Shown piece after piece: positions 1 to 10,976 of a stretch of 64,000 bases of DNA (the stretch's first letter is position 1; each line of letters opens with the position of its first letter). The stretch is taken from positions 310,001 to 374,000 of the forward strand of contig JAXIVH010000014.1 in assembly GCA_036785325.1 (NCBI GenBank), written 5' to 3'. The translations under genes were made by a program, and so were the position numbers. The notes under the pieces are model-generated. The model saw nothing but the letters and a program-made list of their open reading frames with translations. It did no database searches and was not told the origin of the DNA. The DNA is from Urophycis tenuis. Lineage: Eukaryota > Chordata > Actinopteri > Gadiformes > Phycidae.

Positions 1-235
1 ACGTCTGCTTTATATCTCTCAGTCTAAGGTAGCACTGCAGCTTTAATGATTTACATTCATATAACATGTCTTTGAGCTGTTAGCATGATGGTTTCTGGTT
101 TTTACCCCTTGCATGTGTTTGTCACTTGTTGAACATTTAATAAAGATGCAAAAAAGGACTTCTTGTATTCAGTTGCAATGTTGTATCGTGTCTTTTCTAA
201 TATATCCATCTTTAAAACACAATTTAAAAACTATT
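1..235 (+). other. 3' UTR of an immunoglobulin light-chain C gene whose coding exon lies left of the window
   Basis: The sequence matches the stretch that follows each of the four C exons further right (for example from 12631), including the AATAAA poly(A) signal at 139-144. The C exon itself must lie just outside the window, so the array continues to the left. The unit is interrupted at about 240 by an R2/NeSL-type retroelement fragment and resumes at about 1085. Confidence 0.85.
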
Positions 236-1084
236 GTATTCCAGCCCTTCCAACCTCTTCTGTTGGGGCCTGGCAGAAACACCTGCTTGCCCTTTGTGTC
301 AGAGGAGAGGATCACTGGAGCACATCCTAAGCTGTTGCCCGAAAGCCCTGGGCGAGGGGCGCTATCGTTGGCGCCACGACCAGGTGCTGAAGGTGATAGC
401 AGATACCATCTGCTCGGGGATCTCACTCAGCAAGCAGCAACAGCCAGCTAGGCATTCAATCACCTTTGTTAAATCTGGTGAGAAGCCTCAACAACGCCCA
501 GGCCAAACAGGGGGGCTCCTGACAACAGCTAGGGACTGGCAGCTGAAGGTGGACTTGGGGAAACAGCTTAAATTCCCAGAGACCATCGCAGTGACCACAC
601 TTAGGCCGGACTTGGTTCTTATGTCAGAATCAACAAGGCAGGTGATACTGCTGGAGTTGACTGTGCCCTGGGAAGACCGGATGGAGGAGGCATTTGAGAG
701 GAAGAGGGCCAAGTATGAGGAGCTGGCAGGCGAATGCCGGCGCAACGGATGGAAGACTCGTTGTAGTCCCATTGAGGTTGGTTGCCGAGGTTTCGCAGGC
801 CAGTCACTCTGCAGGGCCCTCAAGTTGTTGGGAATAAGGGGACTGCACAGCAAGAAAGCCATCAAGAACATCACTGATGCTGCTGAGAAGGCATCAAGAT
901 GGCTGTGGATCAGGAGGGGTGATCCGTGGGCCACACAAGCTACCTAGACACAAGCCGGGGTCTGATCACCCCCGGCTGGGTCGCCTGGGCGAGGGTGTCT
1001 GATGTTGAGAGACCCGAAACACCCTATGACCTCAGGTTACCTCACTGATGATGTGTCTAGGTTGCACCAGAGGGTGTATATTAA
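236..1084 (+). mobile_element. 3' fragment of an R2/NeSL-type non-LTR retrotransposon (zinc knuckle plus restriction-like endonuclease)
   Basis: An open frame at 240-947 carries only the C-terminal part of the element protein. It shows a CCHC zinc knuckle (CPLC, then H and C), then a restriction-like endonuclease core in which RPD is followed about 14 residues later by E in the string LLELTVPWE. This PD-X14-E arrangement after a CCHC knuckle is typical of R2, R4, NeSL and HERO elements. The reverse transcriptase is missing, so this is a 5'-truncated copy, but the remaining frame has no stop. It is related to the larger minus-strand copy at 6625-8876. It split the C-gene 3' flank, which resumes near 1085. 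The exact clade is not determined. Confidence 0.8.
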
Positions 1085-1139
1085 ACCAATTCTATATTAT
1101 ATAACAAGTATTACCCACATTTTGAATGTTGGTAATAGC

Positions 1140-1545
1140 AACTTAGAAACATGTGCGTCTCAACATGTGCGTCTCAAAAGACATTCAGTGTCTCTCACCA
1201 AGACATAGGAACCCTAGTATGCTGAGTGGTGGAAACAGTTAAATATAATGTCTGTGTCTCTGAGTTAAAGACCAAACCGACATCACTAAAAGATGTGTTT
1301 CATGAAACTTATTCTGTGAGCAGTGAACCATAGCTATTCAAATGATGTCCAATTTTAGCTGATGTGCACCTGTGTCTCTTGAGTGACAGAAAGTCAGTGG
1401 AAATGTAGGGCTGAGGTTCTCAGGAGAGTCTCTGGAGAGTCCAGTGAAAGCAGAATGTGTGCATGTCTACATAGCAGCTCAATGGGGCCCTCTTGTGTCA
1501 GACCACAGCCATTACAACAAAGACTGATTCCATGAACTTAACTCT
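1140..1545 (+). other. Conserved block downstream of C (copy 0)
   Basis: This is the first of five copies of a block of about 400 bp that follows every C gene in the array. It has no coding potential. It includes an E-box-like CACCTG (about 1364-1369). Its conservation in all units may reflect recent duplication, or it could be a 3' regulatory element; the sequence alone cannot decide. Confidence 0.6.
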
Positions 1546-1639
1546 CTTCAGGTTGTATTTAATGTATAGCAGTATTGATAAGAGCAACAACAACATATCC
1601 ATTTATTGCTTTCTATCAGGGCTTTAATATGTGTTACAA

Positions 1640-4600
1640 GTTGGAGGCATGCAACAAAAACATGAAATGAACAAAGCAAGGAGTAAAAGTGAGAAAATAG
1701 CAATGGCCAGTAAGAGGGTCTTGAGGCAGCACAGAACTAATCTTTCCAAAAACGAGCGCATTGCGCTTAAGGAACTTTCCGACAACAGGGACATCATTAT
1801 CCGTCCAGCGGACAAAGGTGGTGCTGTAGTGGTACTGTCTATGGACAAATACATAAAGGAAGCACATCGTCGACACCAAATACTATGAGAGACTGTATAC
1901 CAACCCATTGCCCACAATGAAAAAAGAATTTGATGCTTTCTTGCAAGTAGCATATGATGAAGGCTGTATAACACCAAACAAACTTGGTTTTTCGACTGTT
2001 GAGTACCCAGTTGTTGCAGCTTTCTATTTACTCCCTAAGGTGCACAAAGAGGACAATCCCCCTGGTCGGCCTATCATAGCAGGCAATGGCACACTCACTG
2101 AGCCCGCATCGAAATACATTGACTCCTTCATTAAGCCACTGGTAGAACTTCCATCTTTTTAGAAGACACCACGGATGTACTGAACAGTTTGAAAACATTA
2201 CCCAATGTACGCACACATTTTCTAGTCAGCATGGATGTTGAAAGTTTGCACACGAACATTGACCATCAGCAGGGCTTATTTGCGCTGAAACATTACATTA
2301 CAGGCAGATGTGACTCGAGTGAATTTCTATTAAAAACTGACGGACTGGGTGATTCACAACAATGTTTTCATGTTCATGGATGAATTGTATGTACAGATAA
2401 TTGGTGTACCTATGGGATCATGTTTTTCACCTAATTACGCATGCTTGTATTTGGGTCTATGGGAAAAGGAGCACATACTAAACTCTTGCAATCCTTTTTT
2501 TGAGTGTATTATGTGGTATGGACGCTACATTAATGATGTGTTTTTGTTTTTTAGTGGGTCTGAAACTCAATAGTTGAATTTTCATACTTATGTCAATGGT
2601 ATCAATCCCAACATCAAACTATCACTAGATTACTCTTTTGATGAAATCAATTTTCTGGATTTGACCATCTACAAGGGCCCGGAAGGACAGCTACACACTA
2701 CTCTTTTCAGAAAAGATACCTCCCGCAATACCATCCTCAGGGCAGACTCGTTTCACCCCCCTCACCTCATATGGAATATCCCATATGGCCAATTGCAACG
2801 TTTGAGACGTATTTGTGACAAGGATAGCGATGTTAGTGAACAGGCCGAGTCGATGGCTAGGAGGTTTTCGGAGAGGGCGTGTTTTTGGTTTTTAGTTATC
2901 ACCCAAGCTAGCAGTAAAGCACAGTCACTTCAACGCAACGCTTTACTTGAAAAGAATAAAAATAAAGAATAAAAATAAACGGACCAAGAAATCACCACCT
3001 TACTTTGTTACTACTTATAGTAGGCACGCTGCATGAATTAAAAACATAGTAAGGAAAAACTGGTCGATTATTGAGAGTGATAGCCAATTGCGTGAAGTAT
3101 TTCCCGAACCTCCAGTGGTATCTTTTAGACGCGCGCCCACACTTAGGGATAAATTAATGCGCTCATACCTCCCACCGCAGCATAAAGACTCTTGGCTTAG
3201 AAAACCTGTTGGCACTTTTAAGTGTATGCATTGCCCCCACTGCTCTAATGTCAACCAATCAAAATCTTTCCTGGACACTAGAACAAAGAAAACCTATGAA
3301 CTGAGGGATTTTATTAATTGCAACACGACATTCGTAATATATCGTTTGGCATGTCCTTGTGAGGAGGGTTTCTTTTATGTCGGCCGCACAAAAAGACGTT
3401 TAAGGGATCGTCTGGCTGAACACAAATATGCCATTCGAGTGGTTAATAGAGATTACCCCATGGCTAGACACTTGAATGAATGCCACAACAATAATGATTC
3501 TTTGTTGACCATACAGGGTATTGAGCATATCAGACCTATGGCGAGGGGTGGCAATAGGTTATTGAGATTAAATCAAAGGGAGTCTTTTTGGATAGACCGC
3601 TTACATGCCATGGAATATCCAGGTCTAAATGAAGACATTGATTTTACTTGTTTTTTATAGTGACACTGATGTACTGTATATGTTTTTGTTTTTCTTGTAT
3701 ATTTCCTTGCTTTCTCTTTTCTTTCTTTTTTCTGCTGCATTAATGGTCACCTGGTGTAGAGTGCATACGTTTTTCTTGTCACATGACTTTTTGACCCTAT
3801 ATAAGTGAGGTAGTCCTCACTCATGTGTACATGCCCTGATGAAGACCAAGTGTGGTCGAAACATGGTGGCGTTTTATCCAATGTATTAGCCAGTTAAAAA
3901 TAAAGGCTTTTTAATGATACCTTCCTCCGTCACCATTTCTGGAGTGCCTGGAGATTCCTGCTTATCATGAACTGATCCCATTTTCCAACAGCACCCAGTA
4001 CGTGAGTCTACGTTTTACAACCAAGAGCTACCAGCCTCTTTGGCTGAAGGTCTTGAGGCAGCCTTTAAACATGCCGATGGCTCCAGCGTTGAGGATCTCC
4101 ACAGGGAGGGGGTTCCACAGAGTGGGGGCAGCCTCCCTAAAAGCTCGGTCCATAATATAAGTCCACAACCCGGAGTGGGGGGGAAGCAGTCCGCTGTCAG
4201 AGGAACGGAGGTTCCAGGAGGGGGTGTGGGTGCTGAGGAGCACCGTGAGGGGCGAGGGCGTGGAGGGACCCGGAGGTGAGGGGGAGGAGTTTGTAGCTTC
4301 TACAGGACTTGACTGGGAGCCAGTGAAGGTGGATGACAGTGGGGTGATGTGCTCCCAGGGTGAGGTGCAGGTGAGAACACTTGTAGCAGAGTCTTATACT
4401 GGAGCCTATCCAGGACTCTGTGGGGAGCCCTCAACAGGACTCCATTACAGCAGTCCAGACGGGAGGTGATGAAGGGATGAGGGTCTCCACCACGGAGTCA
4501 GTGAGTGACGGACGGACTTTGGAAATGTTTGTGGTGGTGAAATGCTGATTTGGTGATGGACTTGATGTGGGGCTCCAATGGTAGGGTTGAATCTAGGATC

Positions 4601-4800
4601 CCACCCAGGTTGGGGACTTGAGAGAAGGGGCAGATGGAGCAGCCCTGGATGGACAGGACCAGATCCCTGACCTTCTGGAGCAGAGCCTTGGGGGCCTCAA
4701 CCATGAGCTCTGTCTTCTGACTGTTGAGTTGGAGAACGTTGGGAGACATCCAGAGTGAATGGAGGGGGGATGATGTCATGTATTTTAGTTGAGCTTTCAC
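1640..4800 (-). mobile_element. L2-type LINE 3' half, split by a Penelope-like insertion
   Basis: The LINE is present at 1640-1729 and again at 4049-4800, with a Penelope-like element between. On the minus strand 4498-4800 encodes the end of the reverse transcriptase (LQLNSQKTELMV, then LGGILDSTLPLEPHIKSITKSAF). Positions 4049-4250 encode the typical L2 C-terminus with DRAFREAAPTLWNPLP. Frames are broken, so it is a pseudogene. Closely similar copies occur at 13402-13900 and 26030-26860 in the same position relative to the immunoglobulin units, so the LINE was duplicated with the units. Confidence 0.8.
1730..4048 (+). mobile_element. Penelope-like retroelement, decayed, with GIY-YIG endonuclease
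   Basis: The element lies inside an L2-type LINE and is flanked by a 14-bp direct repeat, GGTCTTGAGGCAGC, at 1717-1730 and 4049-4062. Empty-site copies near 13485 and 26110 have this site once. Translated pieces in shifting frames show the Penelope RT order: IIIRPADKGGAVVV (1740-1890), FYLLPKVHK...GRPIIAGNG (2020-2110), a variant active-site region (2390-2560) and FLDLTIYKGPEGQLHTTLF (2650-2710). A continuous frame at 3088-3660 encodes a cysteine-rich linker (CMHCPHC) and a GIY-YIG-type endonuclease with FYVGRTKRRLRDRLAEH. The RT has at least three frameshifts and one stop, so the copy cannot be autonomous. The 3' UTR runs to about 4048 and contains an AATAAA-like signal near 3898. Confidence 0.88.
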
Positions 4801-5121
4801 TTGTATTAATTATGTTGACGTTTTCGTTTGGTGTAATATATTGTAGTTGTATTTGTAGGTAGTATGTTTGCGTTGAGGTCATTATTGCGGACAAAATGTT
4901 TTGCTAGAGGAAATAATTTGTACTAGTAGCTGAAATGTTTTGTAATTTTTTGGAAGATGTGGCAGAAGTGGATGATTAGCCTTTAGAACCAACGTGAGAC
5001 AGTGTTCAGTAGAACATTAGTGTAGAGCCCACCAGGAGCAGAGAGGGGAGAAAACACAGCAGGATAAACACAGAATAGAGCCCAAACCAGCAGGGTGGAC
5101 AACAGTGAAGTCATCAGAATA
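4801..5121 (-). pseudogene. Relic of a family-2 V gene: downstream repeats and leader intron only
   Basis: Positions 4964-5121 match the intron between V exon and leader of the family-2 V genes (20363-20520 and 40875-41030). Positions 4801-4960 match the degenerate GTAGTTG-type repeats normally found downstream of V segments. The V exon that should lie between them is gone. The leader and promoter of this relic survive about 4.5 kb away at 9690-9790, beyond inserted elements. Confidence 0.7.
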
Positions 5122-6624
5122 CAGTGGCAGGCCGTGCATTTCACACCTAGGCCTTCAGTGATGTCCTACTTAGTCCGACTTCAATAAATACCTCTCATGA
5201 TACCATCATGTATGACACCACGTGACCACGGCTGGAGAAATAGTATACAGAAACACACTTAAGCACTACTGGGCATTGCATCACCTCAATTGTGAACAAA
5301 ACGGACTATTTTCCAGAGCATTTAAAAATCAATAAACTCACATCAGCCATTAAAACATACCTCTACGTGTTACTGTCAAAACTAAAAAATAAAAGGGTAT
5401 TTAAAAATATCTGTCCAAAAAGTTTAAATAAGTTCACATAGAATACATGCAAGCTTTAACAAGGTTGTACACTAATTGCATAATGGCAGTGTGCACCTGT
5501 TTGTTGAGCTGTGTATCCACTCGGGTGTCCACAAAGGTTTTTAAAAGCACCCTATAGCTTGCAAGTGTCCAGTCGTGCTTTGGTGTCTCATTGCTGCCTA
5601 GGTTAAACAATTTATGTTTGCAACTCCAGTATAGCTCCACACACCAAGTCGATCCTTTGCATACAAAAGACATTACCAGCAGAACAATTTGCAGCACCCA
5701 TTTCTTCTTTTAGTTGTTTTACGGCGGTAAGTGAGTATCCAATCACAGGACGCGTATATGTCACGTTCAACGTGAGGCCTTCTAGAAGGCCCACTGTCAA
5801 CAACTCATGATTTGATTGGCTATCGCAACTGTCTATCAACTGTATGTACCCGTTCACTTACATTGCACAGACGCCAGCATTGTTGATTCTAACCTAGATT
5901 CTAGATTCTAACCTATTCAGGTGCGTTTCTGACCTAGAAACGCACCTGAATATCTTATGTTCAATCAAATTGGCTTTGCCCACCCGTTTTTTTCTCTGTG
6001 CCCACCCGGTTTTTTTTCTGTGTCCAGCCATTTGAACATTTGTGGCTACACCACTGCACTCCTCTCAGGGTCTGTGGCGTCTCATGCGGTTGCTGTTCTG
6101 TTCCCCTCGTGGCCGTGCGGCCCGATCTCCTCGCTGTCGTGAGGATGCATCTCTACGGCCTGCTGGTCTGAACTCGGCTAGCTGTCCAGTGGCTACTAGC
6201 CACCGCTAGCTGGAAGGCTGCTTGTTTGGGTGCTGCTGGTGGGTTTGTCATTTTGTTTACTAATGCTTGGCTGTAAATAAGTGTTGGTGGCCTTGTGGCT
6301 TGCTGGCTTCCTCCCCTGCTGGTGGCTGGACTTCTCCCCCTCTAGTGATGTTAATCCCCTTTTTGTGTGCTGTGTTATTTTCTTCAGTTGTTTAAGTTTA
6401 CTTTTGTTATTTTGGAGTTTGTTTGGTTGGTTGGTTGGTTGGTTGGTTGGTTTGCAATGTAAAGCATGTTTTTGTTATTCTACAGGGATTCATCACCCAG
6501 GAGGTGGGGCAATCGCCTGGATAAGCTAAGGTAGCCTGACTCAGAAATTACCTTATATGTGAATTTGTGTGCCCATGTTCTTCCTTATTTCTTGTGTCTT
6601 TTATACTGAAGAAAATAAATGAAT
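5122..6624. repeat. Unclassified repeat inserted in the leader intron of the family-2 V relic
   Basis: The left end (from CAGTGGCAGG) and the right part (6282-6620) reappear at 27160-27690, inserted at the same point of another family-2 V relic. The 5300-6280 part is absent from that second copy. No convincing reading frame or transposase was found. A near end sequence, CCACTG at 6051, is inverted relative to CAGTGG at 5122 but no matching target duplication is visible. The class is therefore open. Confidence 0.5.
5914..5952. repeat. Perfect 17-bp inverted repeat with 5-base loop
   Basis: Arms 5914-5930 and 5936-5952 are exactly complementary (core TTCAGGTGCGTTTCT) around the loop GACCT. It lies in the part of the unclassified repeat that is unique to this copy. 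Confidence 0.85.
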
Positions 6625-8876
6625 CCATTACAAATACATCGTACGATGCTTCAACCTTCATTCACTTCACGTGAATGTAGCCTTGGCCAGGAGGATTTGA
6701 TGTCATCAGGTGGTGTCCATCGTTCATGGGTGTTTCGACCCTTATCCACAACACCCTCCCGATGGTGGGCCGGCAGTGGTGGCCAGGTCACTGCCCATCT
6801 CCTCCTCCTGGCTTCCAGCTCAACTCCTCTCTCCTGCTCCATAACCAGCAAGAGGCCCTTTCTGCTGCCTCCCCCATCCTGCGAGCTGCTGTCTTTCTCT
6901 CCTTACCTGTCATTCCAATGGCTGTAAGCATTCTCCACACTGACTGCGCAGGGAATCCTCTACAGCCGACCTCGACTGGGAATAGCCATGCTTGCCATCC
7001 CTTCCCCCTGCAGTCCTGCAGAAGGTCTTGATATTTGGTGCTCTTTCTTTCAAAGGCCTGTTCACACCCCTCTTCCCATGGGACTGTAAGTTCGATAAGG
7101 ATGACCTTCTTTGCCTCTTCTGACCACAGTACTACATCCGGCCTCAGGGTTGTCTGAACAATCTGTGGGAACGTCAGTCTTCCTCCCAGGTCAACCTTCA
7201 TTTCCCATGATTGAGCCTTTTGAAGCAGGCTGGCTCTTGTTGTTACTGAGGGTGATGGTTCTTTCCCCTCACTTACAAACCGGATTGGTGTTGTTTTCCG
7301 CAGTGGTTGTCGTTTCTTTCTCCTCTCCTGCTCTAATGTATTAGCCAGTGTCATGAGCACCTTGTCGTGGCGCCACCTGTACCTTCCTTGGGTGAGCGCT
7401 GTTTTACACCCGGATAGGATGTGAGCCATGGTGCCCCTCTCCCCACAAAGCTTGCATAATGGGTCCTCTCTCAGGCCCCACTTATGCAAGTTTGTTGGGG
7501 TTGGGAGTGTGTCATAAACTGATCTCAGCAGGAAGGAGATGCGGAATGGCTCCAGTCTCCACAGGTCCGTCCAGGTGATCTTCCTCTTGGGAAGGTCCCA
7601 TTTCGTCCAGGCTCCTTGAGAAGCTAACTCCACTGCCCTTGACCTCCGTCCTTCCTCCTCCAGATTCCGTACCTCCTCCTGAATCATGGCTCTTCGGTCA
7701 CTGGTTCCTGCCTTCCTCCACTGTTGGAAATGGGAGGTTCCAAGGCCCTGTCTTCCTGTGCATGGCGCCCCAATGACGTCCCGAAGCTTCAGTATGCTCT
7801 CAGCTTGTGCAACAGATAAGTCAGCTGCCCACTTTCGTCCTGATCTTGTAGTGACGCCTGCGTGTCTGACTTGTTCATCCTGGGAGTCTCTGTATGTCAT
7901 TACGACTCTGCACTTTGCCACTTTGTATTCCTCAACCACGGATGACAGAGGAAGTTGGAGCTGCCCTGATCTTATATAGAGGCCGACTGAAGTGAAGCTT
8001 GGAGGGATTCCCAGCCACTTCCGGAGGTACTTATTGATCTTCCTCTCCACTCTTTCCACGTACGTCATTGGGACTTCGTACACAGTCAGCGGCCACATGA
8101 GTCTTGGCAACAGCCCGTGTTGATAGAGCCATGCTTTAAACTTCCCCGGGAGCCCTGATTTCTCGATCCTCCTCAACCATTCCTCCACCTGCTTTTCTGT
8201 ACTGGCGATGTTGTTCCTGTCCGTTAGTGATTCATCAAACCACTTTCCGAGGCACTTGATTGGATTCTCCTCTATCGATGGAATCACTTCCTCCTGCACA
8301 TGCAGCTTGAACCTGTTGGTCACCTTCCCGTTCCTGATCACCATGCTCCTTGATTTTTTTGGCTTGAACTTCATTCTGGCCCACGTTGCCATGTGGTCCA
8401 GAGCAGTTAGCACCCACCTCGCCTCTACATGGGTCATAGTCGTCACGGTGAGGTCGTCCATGTAACCTCTTATTGGGGGTTGCCGGATGCCCGACTCCAT
8501 TTTTGGACCTCAGGCTTCCTTTTCCGCAGCTGTTATTAGGAGGTTCATTCCCATGACAAACAGGATGGGGGAGATTGTGCAACCAGTTACGATTCCTTTT
8601 TCCAGGCATTGCCACTGTGTTGTGAATTGGGCTGTCTTGAATCGTAGCTGGATTCCGCCAAAGTAGCTGGTGATCATTCCCTTGATGTGCTGAGGGATGT
8701 GGTAGTGGTCTAATGCTACATGGATGAGGGCGTGAGGGATTGATCCGTAGGCATTGGCCAAATCCAACCAGACAACAGTCAGGTTGCCTTTGTTGACTTT
8801 AGCTTCACGGATCATCTGACTGAGAACTCCGGTGTGTTCCAGGCATCCTGAGAAGCCTGGAATTCCACCTTTCTGG
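6625..8876 (-). mobile_element. R2/NeSL-type non-LTR retrotransposon, 5'-truncated, one in-frame stop
   Basis: The insertion is flanked by a 15-bp direct repeat, AGAAAATAAATGAAT, at 6610-6624 and 8877-8891. On the minus strand one frame runs from about 8875 to 6788. It starts inside the RT (GGIPGFSGCLEHTG), continues through WLDLANAYGSIPH and the catalytic GYMDDL, then a CCHC knuckle (CKLC...H...C) and an endonuclease core with RPD followed after 14 residues by E in LIELTVPWEE. The frame is interrupted only once, by a TGA at 8510-8512, and is open on both sides. Missing parts are the N-terminal DNA-binding region and the first RT blocks. The knuckle plus PD-X14-E endonuclease places it in the R2/R4/NeSL/HERO group; the clade is not fixed. 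It is not inserted in rDNA. Confidence 0.88.
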
Positions 8877-8891
8877 AGAAAATAAATGAAT

Positions 8892-9043
8892 TATATTTTG
8901 TTTCCATTGAACCTCACGTCTTTCCTCCATTCTTCAGACTGTTAGTTGTAAACCTAATTCGGTTATGTCACACCAGCAAGGCTCTGGACGACCTCATCTT
9001 GCTCTGGGTCTGTGTGTGTGATGCCTGGCAGCTGGCCAACCCC
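8892..9043 (-). pseudogene. Family-2 V leader relic A
   Basis: The minus strand contains an ATG (8995-8997) and the MRS start of a family-2 leader exon, but the frame then diverges and no splice donor follows. The sequence 5' of it breaks off at about 9043 into a Ty3/gypsy fragment. A second copy of the same stretch occurs at 9590-9760, so this is a local partial duplication. Confidence 0.6.
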
Positions 9044-9375
9044 CCGCACCCCGTCGGAGGTCAGGGCCTTTGTGGCTCTATGCTCCTATTATAGGAGATT
9101 TGTGCGTGATTTCTCCCAACACGCTGCACCACTGAACCGGCTGGCAGGGTAGAATGTGCCCTTTGAGTGGTCAGCTGAGTGTGAGGCGGCGTTCACCTAC
9201 CTCAAGCGAGTGCTCTCTGGTGGTTACGCTACCTAACTTCACACTTCCTTTCAAGGTGTGTACACCGACGCCTCTAAAGACTCTGTTGGAGCAGTGCTGG
9301 CCCAGGATGAAGAGGGTTGTGAGAAGGTGATTGCCTATGGCAGCCAGGCCCTCACACAAACACAGAACAGTCTGT
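9044..9375 (+). mobile_element. Ty3/gypsy pol fragment (end of RT and start of RNase H)
   Basis: The translation includes FVALCSYYRRFVRDFSQHAAPLNRLAG and later VYTDASKDSVGAVLAQ, in broken frames, matching the same part of the larger gypsy copy at 28797-30780. A stop interrupts the sequence at NRLAG. Both fragments end at the same place (CAGTCTGTTACAG), so they descend from one duplicated, already truncated insertion. Confidence 0.8.
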
Positions 9376-9660
9376 TACAGTACTAAATGATGCCACCTGG
9401 TGACCAAAGTCTGTAATAGCAAGTAAGACTGTGGCACCCGACTTACAATCTGCTTCAGTTTACTTGGATTTTAACAAAAGAAAACAAGAAAGACTCAAAA
9501 GAAAACAAAAAAGAACACATGCATTTACATTCAAAAACTTTGAGAGCTATACCAACCCTAAGTGGAAAATTACATCTAATACATTTACCACCCGGCTACA
9601 TATATTTTGTATCCATTGAACCTTGCGTTTTTCCTTCATTCTTGTTAGTTGTAAACCTAA
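9376..9660. repeat. Right part of the unclassified repeat
   Basis: This AT-rich stretch has no credible gene and is almost identical to 30781-31065. In both places it links the gypsy fragment to a family-2 V leader relic. Confidence 0.5.
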
Positions 9661-9850
9661 TTCGGCTATGTCACACTAGCAAGGCTGTGGACGACCTCAT
9701 CCTGCTCTGGGTCTGTGTGTGTGATGCCTGGCAGCTCGCATATTTAACTCTTGGTGCTCAGAAATAGTCCAAAGTCATGCAAAACAGCCAGCATGTGGGC
9801 GGCCGTGCACCTGCTTTGAGGGATATGAAAGTGAGAGAGGTAAGGTTGAG
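9661..9850 (-). pseudogene. Family-2 V leader and promoter relic B
   Basis: On the minus strand ATG (9698-9700) starts MRSSTALLV and hits a stop at the point where the leader exon was broken. Upstream are an A/T-rich TATA-like stretch (about 9740) and an octamer-like ATGCAAAA on the plus strand (9777-9784), as in the intact gene at 41063-41195. The V exon is missing. Confidence 0.65.
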
Positions 9851-9886
9851 TGAGTTCATCACTTTGAAAGGAACATTCACATCTTA

Positions 9887-9940
<54 letters not shown>

Positions 9941-10040
9941 GGGACAGAGCCTGTGAAATAGGACGAAGGTCCCTTTTGTTTTTGGTCCGTTTATTTTTAT
10001 TATTATTATTAACGATAATAATAATAATAATAATAACTAG
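9887..10040. repeat. (ATT)n microsatellites flanking a GGGAC...GTCCC hairpin
   Basis: ATT repeats at about 9894-9940 and again at 9998-10035 surround a short stem-loop (AGGGAC...GTCCCT, 9940-9975). The same arrangement with fewer repeats lies at 31277-31393, upstream of the next family-1 V gene. Confidence 0.75.
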
Positions 10041-10059
10041 ACAATTTAATTCCACGCGA

Positions 10060-10369
10060 GGAATTACTTGTGCATAGGAATGCCCGTGACCATTGATTTG
10101 AATTCAGTTGAGTCTGCCAGAGCTGGAAAGCAATTAGCGGAGTTAGTTGTATGTAACATGAGGTAGTTGAGGTAGTATTTGGATATAACATGTGGTAGTT
10201 GAGGTAGTAGTTGTATATTTAATAATGTTGAAGAATATAATGCTGGTGCTTGGTTGAGGCCCCTGGTTAAAGCCAGCTCTGTGCTCAGTGTTCTGAGTCT
10301 CTTCCCCCTCAGCAGCTGCAGCAGGTTCCTGCTGTAACAGCTCAGTGTCTACGCAGTCTGACTGAGGGA
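10060..10369. other. V downstream flank with degenerate GTAGTTG repeats
   Basis: This is the 3' flank of the minus-strand V segment. The part from about 10225 to the RSS is nearly identical beside every V gene of both families. No gene was seen. Confidence 0.7.
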
Positions 10370-10397
10370 GGTTTTTGTACGGCTCTCAATCACTGTG
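10370..10397 (-). other. V 12-RSS
   Basis: On the minus strand the heptamer CACAGTG (10391-10397) abuts the V coding end, followed by a 12-base spacer and the nonamer ACAAAAACC (10370-10378). The heptamer is consensus. A 12-base spacer on V is the kappa arrangement. Confidence 0.93.
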
Positions 10398-10868
10398 TGA
10401 ACACCCAGACACTGTTAAGGTAGTGGTTACTCTGACAGTGATAAACTGCTGCATCTTCACGCTGGGCACCGTTGATGGTCAGAGAGAAGTCAGTGCTGCT
10501 TCCACTGCCACTAAACCGAGCTGGTGTTGAGGATTCACGTGTATTTGCAATTCTTATGATGAGCTTGGGGGCTTCTCCGGGTTTCTGTTGGTACCAGTAC
10601 AAATAATGACCAGCACTATCCTTGTAAACCGCTGGGTTGGTTCTACAGGTCAGAGTGACTGTGGATCCTGGAGTAACAGACACTACTGGTGTCTGAGACA
10701 CAGTCACCTGACTGCTGGTTCCTATAGAAAACAAACAAAACATTGAGTTATCCAATAGAAAACACAAGCACACAAAGAAGGGAGCTCCACATTTTGATTG
10801 AGTGGAATGAACCGACCTGTGAAGGATCCACAGACCACTGTCCAGAAAAGGAGGCTGAGGTGATCCAT
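10398..10868 (-). CDS. Immunoglobulin light-chain V segment, family 1 (V1), kappa-type
   Basis: This encodes the variable domain of a light chain, to be joined to J and C in B cells. The leader exon (10817-10868, donor GTCGGT) encodes MDHLSLLFWTVVCGSFTG. After a 95-bp intron the V exon (10398-10721, acceptor TTTCTATAG) is open to the RSS. The domain has the expected landmarks: first Cys in VTLTCRTN, WYQQKPGEAPKLII, FSGSGSSTDFSLTI, and second Cys in AVYHCQSNHY. CDR1 is long, with YKDSAGHYLY. The frame has no stop or frameshift, so the segment looks functional. QKPGEAPKL and TDFSLTI, with a 12-RSS, favour kappa-type (teleost L1/L3 or F/G). It is inverted relative to J1 and C1, 1.2 kb away, so joining by inversion is expected. 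Confidence 0.93.
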
Positions 10869-10932
10869 GGTTGCCACGGTTTCTGGGGTGTTGAGTGACA
10901 GCTCAGAGTCCTGCAGTGTTGGACTCAGAGGA

Positions 10933-10976
10933 CTTTAAACCCTCTCAGAACCCCAGTTTCAGCTGAGCATGCAAAG
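10933..10976 (-). promoter_or_regulatory. V1 promoter: octamer-like and TATA-like boxes
   Basis: The plus strand reads ATGCAAAG (10969-10976), a one-base variant of the immunoglobulin octamer, and CTTTAAAC (10933-10940), a TATA-like box. They lie 65-110 bp upstream of the V1 leader ATG. The same pair precedes the other complete family-1 V genes. Confidence 0.75.

Noticed and set aside
6726..8465. Several plus-strand frames opposite the R2/NeSL-type element
   Set aside because: They are shadows of the long minus-strand RT/endonuclease frame.
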